Below are positions 46,201 to 57,800 of a stretch of DNA of 64,000 bases, in pieces. Origin of the DNA: Liolophura sinensis. Taxonomy: Eukaryota; Mollusca; Polyplacophora; Chitonida; Chitonidae. The stretch is taken from NCBI RefSeq assembly GCF_032854445.1, contig NC_088307.1, forward strand, positions 20,844,017-20,908,016, written 5' to 3'. Each line of letters starts with the position of its first letter. The stretch's first letter is position 1. Position numbers and translations under genes: made by a program. The notes under the pieces were generated by a model. It was not told where the DNA came from. It ran no database searches and was given only the letters and a program-made list of their open reading frames with translations.

Positions 46201-48078
46201 AAATATGATTTAATACCAGTATTAGCTAATACACTTCGAACAACTGGCCCCTGAGGGGCCATGACGTCGCATAGAGACGGCATACGCCGCCTTGGGATTT
46301 ACCCTCTTGAGAAAGAGCGCCCTGATCTTATTTCTTATTAAAAATCTCAAAAGACGATAGTTTCCGTATAATCGTGCAAAGCCTGCAACAGACGTACTGA
46401 TACTAGTCAAATTGCTCAGTAACCTTTGTTTTAAACACGCATGCGGAAGTAAAGTAGCTCTTCAACTACAAGTGTCTTTTAACATATATATACCTATGAG
46501 GTTCGTTTCAGGGTTGTTTCAAAGTGTTTGACCGTGTTTATAACTTCGGGTGGAGTGAGCCGTTCAGATTTGAAATTCGAAGAGACCAGGTAATACTGTT
46601 ATATGTCATTAAATTCGCAGTTAAAAATAAAATCTTACGTACAATAATACACAGTTAAAAATGGAATATTTTGTAAAATAGTGTTTTTCTATTTTTTAAG
46701 ATTTGGAAATACACTCAACCTCAGTAAAATGTTGAAATTTTGTAACAGTATTACCCATGTTCATTGCAAAAAACATTTGCTGCAGGTACCGGATTACTTC
46801 AGTGTGGTCAAGAATCCTATGTACTTTCGCCTCATCGCCTGCAAGCTGAGAAGGGGAGATTACTCTAGCGTTAAGGAGTTTGTGTCGGACATGAAGCTTG
46901 TTTTTGACAACTGCCGTCAATACCATAGGCCAAACCCACTACCGGTATGGCTGGCCACTATAGTTACATTTATAATACCTTACATATCGCAAATTTTCTA
47001 CATATTCATCGACAGAAAGGGTCGATATCACTTATTTATTTATTTTATTTGATTGGTGTCTTATATGAAATAAAGAATATTCCACTTATACGACTGAGAC
47101 CAGTGTTATGATGGGAGGAAACCGGCAGAGACCGGTTAAGCCCACGACCATCGGCAGATTGTCCATCTCACGTGCGACGGATGGGCAGACAGCATGAGCT
47201 GTACTTGAGCTCATAGCGACCGGATTCTTGAGAGTCATTTACTGGGTCCAGTTGTTCAAAACTGTTTTTAGACTTAATACCAGTTTTAACTTTAAGCCAA
47301 GTGTTCAGTTTTGTACTTGCTCCAAAACAGTTGCATAACAATATATTAAATATGAAAGAAATCAGTTGCTCTTGTACACTGGACAACTGCATTATCTGCT
47401 GAGTTTGGCAAAAATTTTGAATTTAAAATTTGACTTAATACTGGTATTAGCCAATGCACTTTCGAACAACTGGGCCCTGGAGACTGTTTCTTAAAGGGGT
47501 CGTAATGTTACGCCGCCCTAATCACCATGACGTTGCATACTGAAGGCATATGACGCCTTGGTATTTACGACTGGCATAACGTTACTACCGCTTTGAGAAA
47601 CATCCTCCTGGTTCTCATTTTATAGACAGACCTACAAGTCATTCGCTGTCTAAATCACACTGCGTCTCTCTAACGCACGTTGTATGTGAATTAATTGTCT
47701 TCCCTTCACACTTACGTTAACCTAGGCTTTCTTTATTTAAGTGTTTTACAACGTGTTACAAATGTTGTTATTGTCTTTACAAAGTTTGTGTAGTGTGACA
47801 AAATTTAGATCAAACTCAGGACCGGGCGAGTTATAGCTGTTTGCATCGAGTTATTGCTGTGGAAAAAAAGACTGTTTAGAAATATCCCAATGCCTTGTAT
47901 TCAGCTTTTGTGGCAGTAGGGTGCAGGAAGGGTAGGCCCCAGTATGTTAGTTACACATGTTCTTTGTTTCAAGATATCGCCCAAACTCCTTGTGGCAGCT
48001 ACCATGGTTGAAGGTTACTTGGCCAAAGAACTCCGGAGCACATTCCCAGACATTGATTTCACAGGTACTGTTTCTTGA
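37501..48078 (+). CDS. Large disordered protein with C-terminal atypical bromodomain (6 exons, ~1593 aa)
   Basis: Exons 37501-37515, 40820-44693, 45157-45707, 46512-46589, 46786-46944 and 47974-48078 join in phase into 4782 nt. Residues 1-1300 are Ser/Thr/Lys-rich and look disordered. They include about five degenerate ~16-residue repeats (258-340), scattered basic RRSKR/CRRSRSK/KTKRKK clusters, and CPLDLR (817-822), which fits the PxDL core of CtBP-binding motifs. Residues about 1378-1416 are strongly basic (KRRGRSQ, GKKRRSRGKVRKSK), suggesting nuclear import and DNA contact. Residues about 1481-1590 form a bromodomain (VPDYFSVVKNPM, then FVSDMKLVFDNCRQYH, then VAATMVEGYLAKEL and TFPDIDF), most like the TIF1/TRIM24-33-66 type. 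The usual acetyl-lysine-anchoring Asn is His1553. No RING, B-box or PHD was seen. A chromatin reader or scaffold is inferred; the family is not identified. Confidence 0.75.
39716..39875. mobile_element. MITE family C, diverged copy
   Basis: GTGTTGTTCAAAAG ... TTTCGAACAACTAGACCCA; contains an extra palindrome CTTAATACCTAC-TGTAGAA-GTAGGTATTAAG. In bromodomain-gene intron 1. Confidence 0.7.
40170..40208. repeat. (AT)n microsatellite
   Basis: About 19 AT units in bromodomain-gene intron 1. Confidence 0.95.
40820..44693 (+). CDS. Bromodomain gene exon 2 (giant exon)
   Basis: A 3874-nt exon, open throughout. Acceptor TTTTGTTTCAG ends at 40819 and donor GTATAC starts at 44694. Base composition is clearly less AT-rich than the flanks, as expected of coding DNA. 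An in-frame ATG at 40793 precedes the acceptor, but the CAG of the acceptor fits better than translation from there. Encodes the disordered region with the ~16-residue repeats and PLDLR (43256-43270). Confidence 0.85.
45157..45707 (+). CDS. Bromodomain gene exon 3 (basic region)
   Basis: Acceptor TTCCGGCAG ends at 45156 (phase 1 in), donor GTGGGT at 45708 (phase 0 out). Encodes KRRGRSQGLGQKRK and GKKRRSRGKVRKSKSF, a multipartite nuclear-localisation-like and AT-hook-like region, followed by an acidic/serine stretch (SSDGSLSELE, SGDQPDESSSEE). Confidence 0.8.
46024..46250. mobile_element. MITE family C, copy in bromodomain-gene intron 3
   Basis: 227 bp; GCCCAGTTGTTCAAAACAG ... CTTCGAACAACTGGCC terminal inverted repeats; internal TTAATACCAG boxes near both ends. 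Confidence 0.85.
46512..46589 (+). CDS. Bromodomain gene exon 4 (helix Z)
   Basis: Acceptor TTCGTTTCAG ends at 46511, donor GTAATA at 46590; 26 codons in phase 0. Encodes GCFKVFDRVYNFGWSEPFRF and a short basic tail. SEPF sits where bromodomains carry the WPF-type shelf. Confidence 0.75.
46786..46944 (+). CDS. Bromodomain gene exon 5 (bromodomain core)
   Basis: Acceptor TTTGCTGCAG ends at 46785, donor GTATGG at 46945; 53 codons in phase 0. Encodes VPDYFSVVKNPM through NCRQYHRPNPLP. The tyrosine and KNPM of the ZA loop are present; the terminal Asn of helix B (NCxxYN) is His, codon 46924-46926. Confidence 0.85.
47029..47238 (-). mobile_element. SINE type 1 copy in bromodomain-gene intron 5
   Basis: Reverse orientation and diverged, extends to the B-box region (TACTTGAGCTCATAGC); followed at once by a MITE family C copy. 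Confidence 0.8.
47244..47476. mobile_element. MITE family C, copy in bromodomain-gene intron 5
   Basis: 233 bp; GGGTCCAGTTGTTCAAAAC ... TTTCGAACAACTGGGCCC; same body as 46024-46250. Confidence 0.88.
47974..48078 (+). CDS. Bromodomain gene exon 6 (helix C) and probable stop
   Basis: Acceptor TTTGTTTCAAG ends at 47973. Encodes ISPKLLVAATMVEGYLAKEL and RSTFPDIDFTGTVS, then TGA 48076-48078. The helix C pattern and F-P ending match TIF1-type bromodomains, which also end proteins. ACAG|GTACTG at 48061-48069 could instead be a donor to a further exon; none was recognised downstream. Confidence 0.7.
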   Translation: MSPKLLVAATMVEGYLAKELRSTFPDIDFTGTVS

Positions 48079-48658
48079 TTGCTCCCAGAATGAGATTGCC
48101 TTTGTAAACCAACACGTACATAATGGGCAGGAAGATAAACCCTATTGTTGGAGCCAGAAAGGACCCTTTTGTTGTCCTATAAACTAGCAACTAGGTAGGA
48201 CACAGGAAGCGATGACGTCTTATTCTAGACGAAATCATTTGTCAAAGAATACATGCAGAAAAGATGACTTCTTGCAGATGGCAGTGTGAGCATCAAGTTT
48301 GCTCCAGGTGTAGGTCTTAAATGTGGACTTACTTTTCAATGGTGTGCTGTACTGATAAATTGCTTGGCCATGTAAACTGTATTCCATTCCTAGAAATACT
48401 TAAATGTTTACACATTCTTGTATAACAAAATGCAAACCAGTTAACCTATTTGAATCGCCTGCGTGGGTGATAATCATTTGTAACAAAATACTCAAACACA
48501 AGGGATCCTTAACAAAAACGGATTTCTGTAAACAAAGATATATGAAGATCACTGTGTTTTTGAAGATAATGAAGACACAAGATAATCTGTGCATTTCACA
48601 AGAGGGACAATGTTGTGGTAGTATTGAAGTGTATGCTATGTCTTCTGTTCAGGATTGT

Positions 48659-48797
48659 TGGGATCACCATGCTGATGGGAGCCTCATGTTGATGGGAGCT
48701 TCGCGTTGATGGGATCACCTTGCTGATGGGAGCTTCGCGTTGATGGGATCACCTTGCTGATGGGAGCTTCGCGTTGATGGGATCACCATGCTGATGT
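48659..48797. repeat. 17/34-bp minisatellite in the 3'UTR
   Basis: Two 17-mers alternate: GGGATCACCTTGCTGAT and GGGAGCTTCGCGTTGAT, about four double units. Confidence 0.92.
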
Positions 48798-49501
48798 TAA
48801 TCATCTAAGACAAAACGTCCGGGAGAGTAAAGGGACACTACTGCAGGGCTATGCAATATGGAGACGTTTCAAAGATAGTATTTGACAGCCAAGTTACCAT
48901 CAAGTTTTCAACCTTTGCCACCACCGGTTAGCGCACCTGCATGGATTGTTTTGGATTGTATCATGGGTCTCGTTAGAGGTGCATGTATTACATGTGCTTT
49001 GGAAGTCTCACGATTTGTTTGTATTAAGAATAACCAAGAAGGGAGGCAAACTGTATTCTGTTGTCATGATGTAGTGTGAAAAGATGTACGATATAGAGTA
49101 TTAGCATGCTTGAGAAAGATACATTGCAAGATGCCGTGTGCCTCATGCAAGTTGTGCTGCGTCTTATCCAAGATATGATGTAACCTGTGCAAGATGCACT
49201 GTTGCTTAATATACAAGAAGGACCGTGCTTTAAAGAAGATGCGCTGTGTTATATATGCAGAATGAACACTTACCTAAAGAAGTTGTGTCTTAGACAACAT
49301 TGAACGGGAAGCCAAAACTCACGATAGTTTAAAAGCAAAATCTTGTGAGAGAATTAAGAGAGAAAGAAGTTTCAGCACCCTTTCATAAGAAACGTTTATG
49401 CTTCCACGATACAATGAACACTTCTCTGCCACACTTTTTGAACAGCAGTAGGTGGGCATCACATTTTCGTAAACATGTTCCGAGTGTTTTCTGGCCTTTC
49501 T

Positions 49502-49507
49502 AATAAA
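49502..49507 (+). promoter_or_regulatory. Candidate poly(A) signal
   Basis: AATAAA outside any SINE tail, about 1.4 kb after the bromodomain-gene stop, with a T-rich downstream element at 49540-49567. Confidence 0.45.
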
Positions 49508-49689
49508 TCAAATTCACTGAACAAAAATGGAGTATAAACAGGTTTTTTTCTTGTTCTTTTCTTTTTTCCAAATGTAAGAAATATACCGTCGAGCTTACAA
49601 CATGTTAGTTTTGAGATTGGGGTGATGCCGTCTTGTATGCACCATTTTTCATAGTCATGTTTAAATCACAACGTTTATTGTATAACTGG

Positions 49690-49826
49690 TTTTCCAGCAA
49701 CCTGCGGATGGTCGTGGGTTTCCCCCGGGCTGTGCCCGGTTTCCTCCCACCATAATGCTGGCCGCCGTAATGTAAGTGAAATATTCTTGAGTACAGCGTA
49801 AAACACCCATCAAATAAATGAATATG
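49690..49826 (+). mobile_element. SINE type 1 copy, 5'-truncated
   Basis: Starts CCAGCAACCTGCGG and ends CATCAAATAAATGAA; lies just past the proposed 3' end of the bromodomain gene. Confidence 0.85.
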
Positions 49827-50183
49827 TATTGTACATCTAAATGCCATTTTTGTTGTTCAGTCATTATTTATTAGACGAGACTGTTGATGCTGGTAATGCT
49901 TAAATCTGTTCTGTATTTGTAATACAGACATTCCATTATTACTTTTTATGGGGTAATTTTTACTAAGTGATTCGATCTTCATTTTCCTAAATTTTTAAGA
50001 ACATCACATTTACTTTTTAACGTGGTAACTAAAAGTGTTATATAAGGGCTTTAGTCAGACTTTCAGAGTATAGGGATCTCCGATATTCATCTTGGTGTGA
50101 ATTTGTCAATATTTTTAGTTTATAGTGTCTAAAATGCAGGGTTTTAATCATACTTCAAATTTTGACTTCTGTCAATATGTTTT

Positions 50184-50410
50184 GTGTGGTGCAAACCCAA
50201 GTGTCTTGTTTCCGTCAATATGGGCTTTGTGGTATTGACCCAAGTACCTTGTGGCCGTCAACGTGGACTTTGTGGTACTGACCCAAGTATTTTGCTGCCG
50301 TCAATATGGGGTTTTGTAGCACTGACTGAAGGATTTTGTTGCCGTCAATATCGGCTTTGTGCTAATGACCTAAGTATCTTTTCGCTGTCAATATGGATTT
50401 TGTTGCATTG
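50184..50410. repeat. ~43-bp tandem repeat, 5 copies
   Basis: CCAAGTACCTTGTGGCCGTC then AATATGGGCTTTGTGGTACT, at 50197, 50240, 50283 and two further diverged units. Confidence 0.88.
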
Positions 50411-50670
50411 AATTGTTATCGTGTTGCACAAAACCATTTAGGCTATGGTAATGTGAATTACTAATTTTGCAAATGTTGTAAGTTGTTACGGTCAAAGATC
50501 ATTTTAGTTTAATAAATATCTGCAGAAGACAATGGTAATTCTTGAAGACGGCTGTTGACATAGAAATAATAATAATAGTGAAATAAAGTGTAAAAGTGAA
50601 CATACACACAGTTTTGATTTTAGTGTTGTATCATGCAATTGTCATGTATTTTTAACTCCATTGCTGTGCA

Positions 50671-50796
50671 GGGGACGGTTTCAGGAAGCCACTTAGCTAA
50701 GTAAACCCTTAGATTGCATGTCAACGTATGTTGAGATATTAAGTACACACAGCTAAAGGCAACTTTACACTAAGTAAGCTTCATGAAACCAATCCC
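50671..50796. mobile_element. MITE family B, copy 2
   Basis: Ends GGTTTCAGGAAGCCACTTAG and CTAAGTAAGCTTCATGAAAC pair over about 20 bp. Confidence 0.8.
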
Positions 50797-52504
50797 AGTT
50801 CTTAGAAAACACTAGAAGTTTACCCTGGCATGGATATGTAAGTACTATGCTATGTTTTATAATTCACCAAAAAGGCTATATGTTCACTGTTTCTTTCATA
50901 CACTTGGGACTGCTGTAGTAGTCCCAGCATATATTAATCAAATGTTAAAGCGCTTTCTATCATCTGTTTATTCTCTTAAAATATTACTGTATCTGTTGAG
51001 TAGAGAAGGCGGTTGATTTAATGGGTATTCTGTGGATGTTTTATTGAGCAATGAAAGCAGTGCTTTAATTTCAGATCATTCGTTTTGTCTTCAGCAAGTC
51101 ATAATATATATGTATGTCCTATAGGATTGCTATGAGTGTCAGGTGCTTGGTCAATTCGGTTGATGTGTTCGAATCTACCGGGCGCTGGCATCACTGCGTG
51201 CGTTAAGCTAGGATCTTTGTCAGGCACCCCGGTTTTCTCCATTCATAAACTGGACCGCCGTCATGGAGCTTTGTTGTTTTTGGATGTTGTTTCGAGTGGC
51301 CTGGATCCCTCTCTCACCTTCTCACCACGAGCCCTTGACCAGTGTGGTTGTGGCCTGTCTATATCCAACTCTCATAGGCTCAGTAGGACGTTAGTTGCGG
51401 TTGTTTATCCACGCAGGGCTTATTCAGGTGCCCCTCCCCCCTCCCAACTTAGTATAGGCTAATACAAAAGGATGGCTTTCATGAAAGCAAAACGGTTAAA
51501 CTATTTATTATTTAGTAATTTTAAAAAATGAGCCAACGAGGGCTCCTTTCGTCACTTTTTAGCAAACTATTCCACCTCATGGAGATGTTTTAACACGCAG
51601 TCTTGACAAGCTCGTCGGTTGAAAGTTAGTGAAACAAAATATACAAATCGCATATTGATTACAAAGACTGCACGCAGAACAATCGCTACAAACACTGGCT
51701 TTAGAAATTATTACCAGATAACAAACTCAAAAAAGCTTGTATGTATTCCACTGGTTATGTATTTTTAAGCAACTTTCCCAAATTATCGACAGGCCTACAG
51801 GTACATATATTGGTGAATGAACGATTTACCTACTGTGACAAAACTTTTGAATTTCTTTTTCTTGCTCTATTTGACGTTTGTAAAGTATGTTAGTATTTTC
51901 CTTGCGGTAAATTAAAAAAACCATACACCACACGTACAATTCTAGTGCTGTTTGTGAGACTACATGTGTGTACTTTTGGCCGTCACGCCCAACTTTTAGC
52001 TGGATTATAGGTCGTTTTGGGAACTGGCCTTTGGATGATGGACATGGAACGTCCGTATTGGTTGACGGCTTGTACACGATTGTCTGTTTCGACGCACAGA
52101 TGTAAGGATCGTGCAGCTGACTCACACCACATGTTGTTCTGATAGAAATGGCGTAAAAAGTGAAAGAACTGTAACGGAAGACTTAGATGGTGGTTATTCG
52201 CTAGCCATTTCACATACTCGTCGACTAGTCCGAATGTTGATCGTGTCAAATACAGGACCTGTAGGCCTACGACCTTGTGAGCCGAAGTACAGGTGGAGGC
52301 AGGATTTCATCTTTCAAAGTACCGGTAATCGTACGTACTGCTTGCTGGGACAGTACCGGTAATTACAAACATGTGCTTGGTCCATCTACATGATGAACTC
52401 GGGAATTTGGGCAGCTGTCACTGATCGACCACTGGTAATCCCAGGTTTTACTTCCATATGTATGTCCTTGATCTGTTCCAACCGAATCACTGTTTCACAC
52501 ACAC

Positions 52505-52506
<2 letters not shown>
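50797..52506. other. Intergenic, with a possible relic of another SINE family
   Basis: 51126-51275 holds GTTCGAATCTACC (B-box-like) and CCGGTTTTCTCCATTCATAA then CTGGACCGCCGTCATGGA, reminiscent of the type 1 central domain. The rest is unrecognised. Confidence 0.35.

Positions 52507-52586
<80 letters not shown>
52507..52586. repeat. (AT)40 microsatellite
   Basis: Uninterrupted 80 bases of AT. Confidence 0.97.
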
Positions 52587-52590
<4 letters not shown>

Positions 52591-52734
52591 TGTATATAGG
52601 TCACTTCTCCGGAACACTCCTAAACCAGTGATTCTTCTAATTTTTCTGATACCGGCCTCCTTTTTTTTTAGCAAATATACATGTAATCATAACATAAATA
52701 CACAGCTTCCTTTTTCTCACATAGTTAATGAATA

Positions 52735-52755
52735 ACACACACACACAGACACACA

Positions 52756-52821
<66 letters not shown>
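52735..52821. repeat. (AC)n(AT)n compound microsatellite
   Basis: About 55 bases of AC (with two ACAG interruptions) followed by about 30 of AT. Confidence 0.95.
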
Positions 52822-52824
<3 letters not shown>

Positions 52825-53414
52825 ATTTCTCTTATTATATGTATATTCGGGTTTAGTGCTGACTGTAGATGCGATGTACACCGGAGTACAATGGTACAAT
52901 GTATATCGTTTACCTATTGTTAAGTGGAACAGAATGTGCATGACGAAGAATAAAAAGCCGCTTGTATTTTGCTCCAGTGCAAATTATACAGCTGTTCTCT
53001 TACAATGTGTCGTATAGATCAACAAGTGCATGATACACAAAGGTCTATACATACGAGTGGGGCAGCCACTTTCATGAAAAATATCAAATATGTCTCTACA
53101 GGTTACGGGGCCATAAAGCGACGTTGATTTTACGAGTAAAGTTACGAATTTTTTTTCACTTATGTGAATTTTTTTTAAGTAACCCCTGCGGTTTCTCACA
53201 CAGCTGGTTGCCGCCTAACATCATTTCTCTTTTACCAATTTACACCGGTTGTAAAAGATACGTAATACGTCTGAATTAAGTCTTATACAAATGTACCCAA
53301 GAACTTCAGTCCACACTTTAAGCTATTTTGTACTATGGGCTTAGATTTTATTTTTCATAACCGAATAGTAGAGTTACGAGTTGGAGCTCTTGTATCGATA
53401 AAGCTAAAAGAAAG

Positions 53415-53630
53415 GTATTACTGTATCATGTGAGCTGTCAAAAATATTAAGCAATTATTATATATCGTATTCACTATAACATGGGCGTCTCAAAAAAGTT
53501 TCACAAAAAAGTTATTTAGAGTGAACGAGCGATGGAGAAAATTGAAGAGTTAAGCGCTTGTGATCTCGGGAAGTTTGTACTAGAAAGATTTATCATTTGT
53601 GCCACGGGAACATGTTGATACAGGTGATGG
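53415..53630 (+). repeat. Dispersed repeat E, copy 2, with short ORF
   Basis: ATG at 53532 reads MEKIEELSACDLGKFVLERF, aligned with copy 1 over about 22 residues; stops after 28 codons. Source gene or element not identified. Confidence 0.65.
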
Positions 53631-54718
53631 GTAAATTAATATCAACAAAGGTTGCGTAACATTTTTCACAAGTTACGTGATAAAGTAGGCCAGTTTTCAC
53701 CTTTAACGAGAAAAGAGTTCGGACTGAAAATTTTCCTCTTGCTTCACGTAGCAAGGAATGAAATCATATTTATGTACACAATATACTGTGCAAAGAAAGG
53801 ATTGTGTACACGTTTGCATATATCCACAATGACATGTTTATTAGCAGAACACATATTATGCATCACTGATACACATGTCAACGTGGATGTGTTTACACAT
53901 TTACCGCTGCCCTTCATAGATATTTGATGTTTAATTTTTCTTAGCTTAGCTTTCACAATTGTGCTTATATAGTGTGAAAGTTCTAAGCTGAGAAAATGGT
54001 CAATCTGTCTTTTTGATTTTTCTTATGCGACGGCGATTAGTTTCAGTCATAAGTGGAGGAAACTGGATTAAACCACAGAGCTTTGGCAAATAACTGACGA
54101 ACTTAAGCAGGCACATGTCACTCACAGACTTTAAACTACAGAGCAAGCTTCAGCCCGCTCTTTGAAGGTTAAATTCCCATGTACTTTTAAGTCGCTATTT
54201 TTCTAAGTATCGATACTGCTTGTGTACACGTGTATAAACCGGGGGTACATCGTAAAGGTCGCTTGCCTGTTAAGCGTAACTTTGCATTAAGCGACATGCG
54301 TGTGTTTGCATTTAATTATATTCAAACCAGTACGTGAATTTCCCAGCACTGGAAAGCGTAAACACCTGCGTATGGTATTATCTTTGGCTGTGCTTGTTAC
54401 ATAATGAGGTGACAGGACTACACAAAGACTGTGTACGCTGGCGCAGTATGAGCTGATGTAAAACACAGTGTTGGTTAAGTACTGGTGTTAGATTAACAAT
54501 AGCTCTTTATTGTCTTAGGTGTATGTGTCGTTTGCCGCGTACCTAGTTGTACTTTACCTGGTGAGCTGAAGAGGCGGTGTAAAGACGAGCGGCTTGACGA
54601 CCCTACCTGTGTCCCACTTCGGTGTGTAGGGGACAGATCCGTACGACAGCGGTGTAGGTGCCAGCCGTGTGAATCTATCATATACAGGCACAGAGATCTG
54701 AACCTTTACTAAGGCGCC

Positions 54719-54805
54719 ATGGTGGAAGGAGTGCGGGCGTTAGCATGGCTCGACGTCTTGGTGATTGTGCTGTATTTTGTGCTGGTGTTGGCCATTGGTT
54801 TAGTG
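54719..54805 (+). CDS. SLC5-like exon 1
   Basis: ATG in a strong context (GCGCCATGG) encodes [20 protein letters not shown] then VLVLAIGLV, a short N-tail and the first helix. Donor GTAAGT at 54806. The preceding ~180 bp is relatively GC-rich and is taken as 5'UTR. Confidence 0.85.
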
Positions 54806-57800
54806 GTAAGTGTGTGGGAGGCGGGGGGTGGGGGATACTTCTAATCCCGCCATTTTTGACCATGCGTAGTTTTATATATGGGAACAGACAGTTAAATTCT
54901 GCACTGTTATACGTTACGCACGAGTAAGCTGGGGTCTAAACATACTGGGATAATGGTCATGGCTTTCGAGACTTAAACCTGCAGGGCAGGATTTATGTAG
55001 GCCTATTCAGCTTTATGGGCTGTTCATATATAGACGAAAGTCTCATCACACAAAAGCTCTCATGCTGGCTTCCTCTCCCGCCGTAAGTGGGAAGATCTGC
55101 CAGCAAACTGCGCTCGTGGATTTCCCCCGGGCTCTGCCCGGTTTCCTTCCACCACTATGCTGGCCGCCGTTGTATAAGTGAAATATTCTTCAGTACGGCG
55201 TAAAACGCCAATCAAATTAATAAATAAACACAAAAGCCGATTAAAATGCATGCAGTGTATCATTTTTCGAACATCTTAAGAATAGATTATCTGAACATGG
55301 CGGTCTGTTTTGATCACATTCTATACCATTCGAGATGTTCTACCGTTTCGCGGAGCTTCCCTAATCCAACCGCTTATTTACCCTGTGGGTGTCTACGGAG
55401 AGCGGCGTGTAGTATAGTGAACTGTTTGACGAGCGAATTTTAAATAAGATACCGGTACATATAATTATATAATGAATGTATTCATAAGTACTAGATTTTC
55501 GACCACTAAAAACATCGGAAATCAATGTCTGGTAAACATTCTGACAAGATCATTAATGAAAAGAAAGTTACGAAAAATAAAAGCTATGACAGGTTTGTAA
55601 CAGGAACCCCTTGTTTTTAAGAGAAACACATATTTCGTGTATAGGAAAGTCGATACTCCTCATAGAAATGATGCACTACTATGTGGTTTGATTTACATTG
55701 ATCGTTATTTAACGTCACGCTGATGAGCTTGTCACTTATCGCAACGGTGGCCGCCTTGCATAAAATGAGTGGAGGATTTGATTTGATTGGTGTTTCACGC
55801 CGTACCGTACTCAATATTTCACTTATACGACGGCTGCCAGCATTATGGTGGAAGGAAAGCGGGGGAAACCCACAACCATTCGCAGGTTGCTGCAAGACCT
55901 TCCCCCGCATGAACTGGATTTGAACCCGTGCCTGTGGCGGTTTATTGGAATCCAGCACTAAGCCAAGTGTATAGCTTACCTATTACAGGAAACACTGTGG
56001 ATTCTACAAGCTTGTGGGCTTCTCGTCCATCTATATAACTGGTATAAATTCATTGAAGCACTGCAGCATAAAGGGAGTGAACTCTGCTTCGGTCATAACG
56101 CTTGGGGACGTATTTCACCGGTTACGTGTGACCATTTGCCAGCTATCACAGTGTTGCTCGGCTTGTTCCCTCTATGCTTTACATCTTTTATTACACTGAC
56201 GAATAAAAACAACTTGGTCTCCGACATATCTTAAACAAAAATAAAGTGCGACTTAAGCATGAGCTTTAAGGGCAAGTAAATTAATACGCACGTCTGTGTA
56301 AAAAAGAAAAAGTAAAAATGGAATCAGTAATTTGCTTATAGTGATATTTAGTACTTGAGCAAAATCGTCGATAATTTGAGTATTTTTGACAACTACGTCA
56401 GACTATGTGAACGTGTACTTCTGCAAATGTAATAGGTATTTGTGAATATACAACAATTTTCCATTTTAGAAGTGTCAGTGTGGCTGACATACTTTCACGA
56501 CATTTGACATTTTATAACTTTTTATACCAGGCTATGTTAGATCCCAAAGCGAACAGGTGAGATTTTTGCCTCGCGCAATCGGCTCTTAGGCCACACCAAT
56601 CAAAACTTTTTTTAAAAGGCAGAATGAATTTTTTTTCATCTGCGAAAAGTTATGTAATTTGTGGGAAATGTGAACTGTCTCGGCAGTTTTGATTAACATG
56701 AAAATCATAAAATTTCGGGCGAAATGAAAACGTGGATTTTCACATTAATTTTTATCTCCTTTTTGATTTTTTGTTTTTGTTTTAGTGTTGGCTCTACCGC
56801 AAAAAACAAAACAAAATTGGACTTGCCTTGATCCCTAGTGCTCACAACAACATGGTAGTGTAGTGTATGCATTAGGGTGTGATGGAGTCCTAACCCCATA
56901 GTGTTTAATAAGGTAAAGTGCATATAGTAGGGTGTAATGGAATCGGAACCCATTGGAGTCGCGATAACCAGTAGCGACTAATATAATAAAGTGCATATAA
57001 AAAAAGTGCATAGAAGTAAAAAAGTAAAAAAAAAAAAATATTGGAAAAAGGAACAGTTGTCGGAATAATGTGGCACATAACATGATTAAGCTGTGGCTTA
57101 TCAGTCCTTATTGCTAGTGCGGCTGGAAAGCCTGAACAAAGATCAAATTCAACGTCTGAAAAATAAGATTTATTTATTTATTTGATTGGTGTTTTACGCC
57201 GTACTCAAGAATATTTTACTTATACGACGGCGGCAAGCATTATGGTGGGTGGAAACCGGGCAGAGCCGGGGGAAACCCACGACCAACCGCAGGTTGCTGA
57301 AATACCTTCCCACGTGAAAAATAAGAATGCATATATAAATATATATAAATAAGAGATGTAAGCGTCATATATCGGAACAAGAATGATACGTCAGTATATT
57401 TGCTTCTGTGTAGTCAGAATCCATCTCAGAAATGACGTCGTTATGATACGTATTCCCAGGCTATTTAGGCCAGATAAACTTGTGTTGGCCATCTATGACG
57501 TCACCCGCTGAGCCGTACAGAGTTGTCGGCTTGAGATCGGCTAGGGCAGTAAATCTATTGTTTTTGGTGGATTTAAAGTCATTATTACCTTTTCAGAAGC
57601 CCTCCCGGTAACACACTGTATAAACAGGTTATAACAGTTGATTAGGACCAGTAGCTAAATCTGGACACTAATCCTTTAATATAGTATAGCGCATATATTA
57701 GAGTGTATTGGGATCCAAGCCCCACTGGAGGCGCGTTAACCGGTAGTACTTACCATAGTATAGTGCATGTATTAGGGTGTAATTGGGTCCGAATTTCATT

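Larger units (their letters stand above)
48079..49520 (+). other. Probable 3'UTR of the bromodomain gene
   Basis: No recognisable coding exon, SINE or MITE until 49690. It includes a 17/34-bp minisatellite. The AATAAA at 49502-49507 is the first clear poly(A) signal after the stop and is followed within about 40 bases by T/GT-rich sequence. The extent is inferred. Confidence 0.45.
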
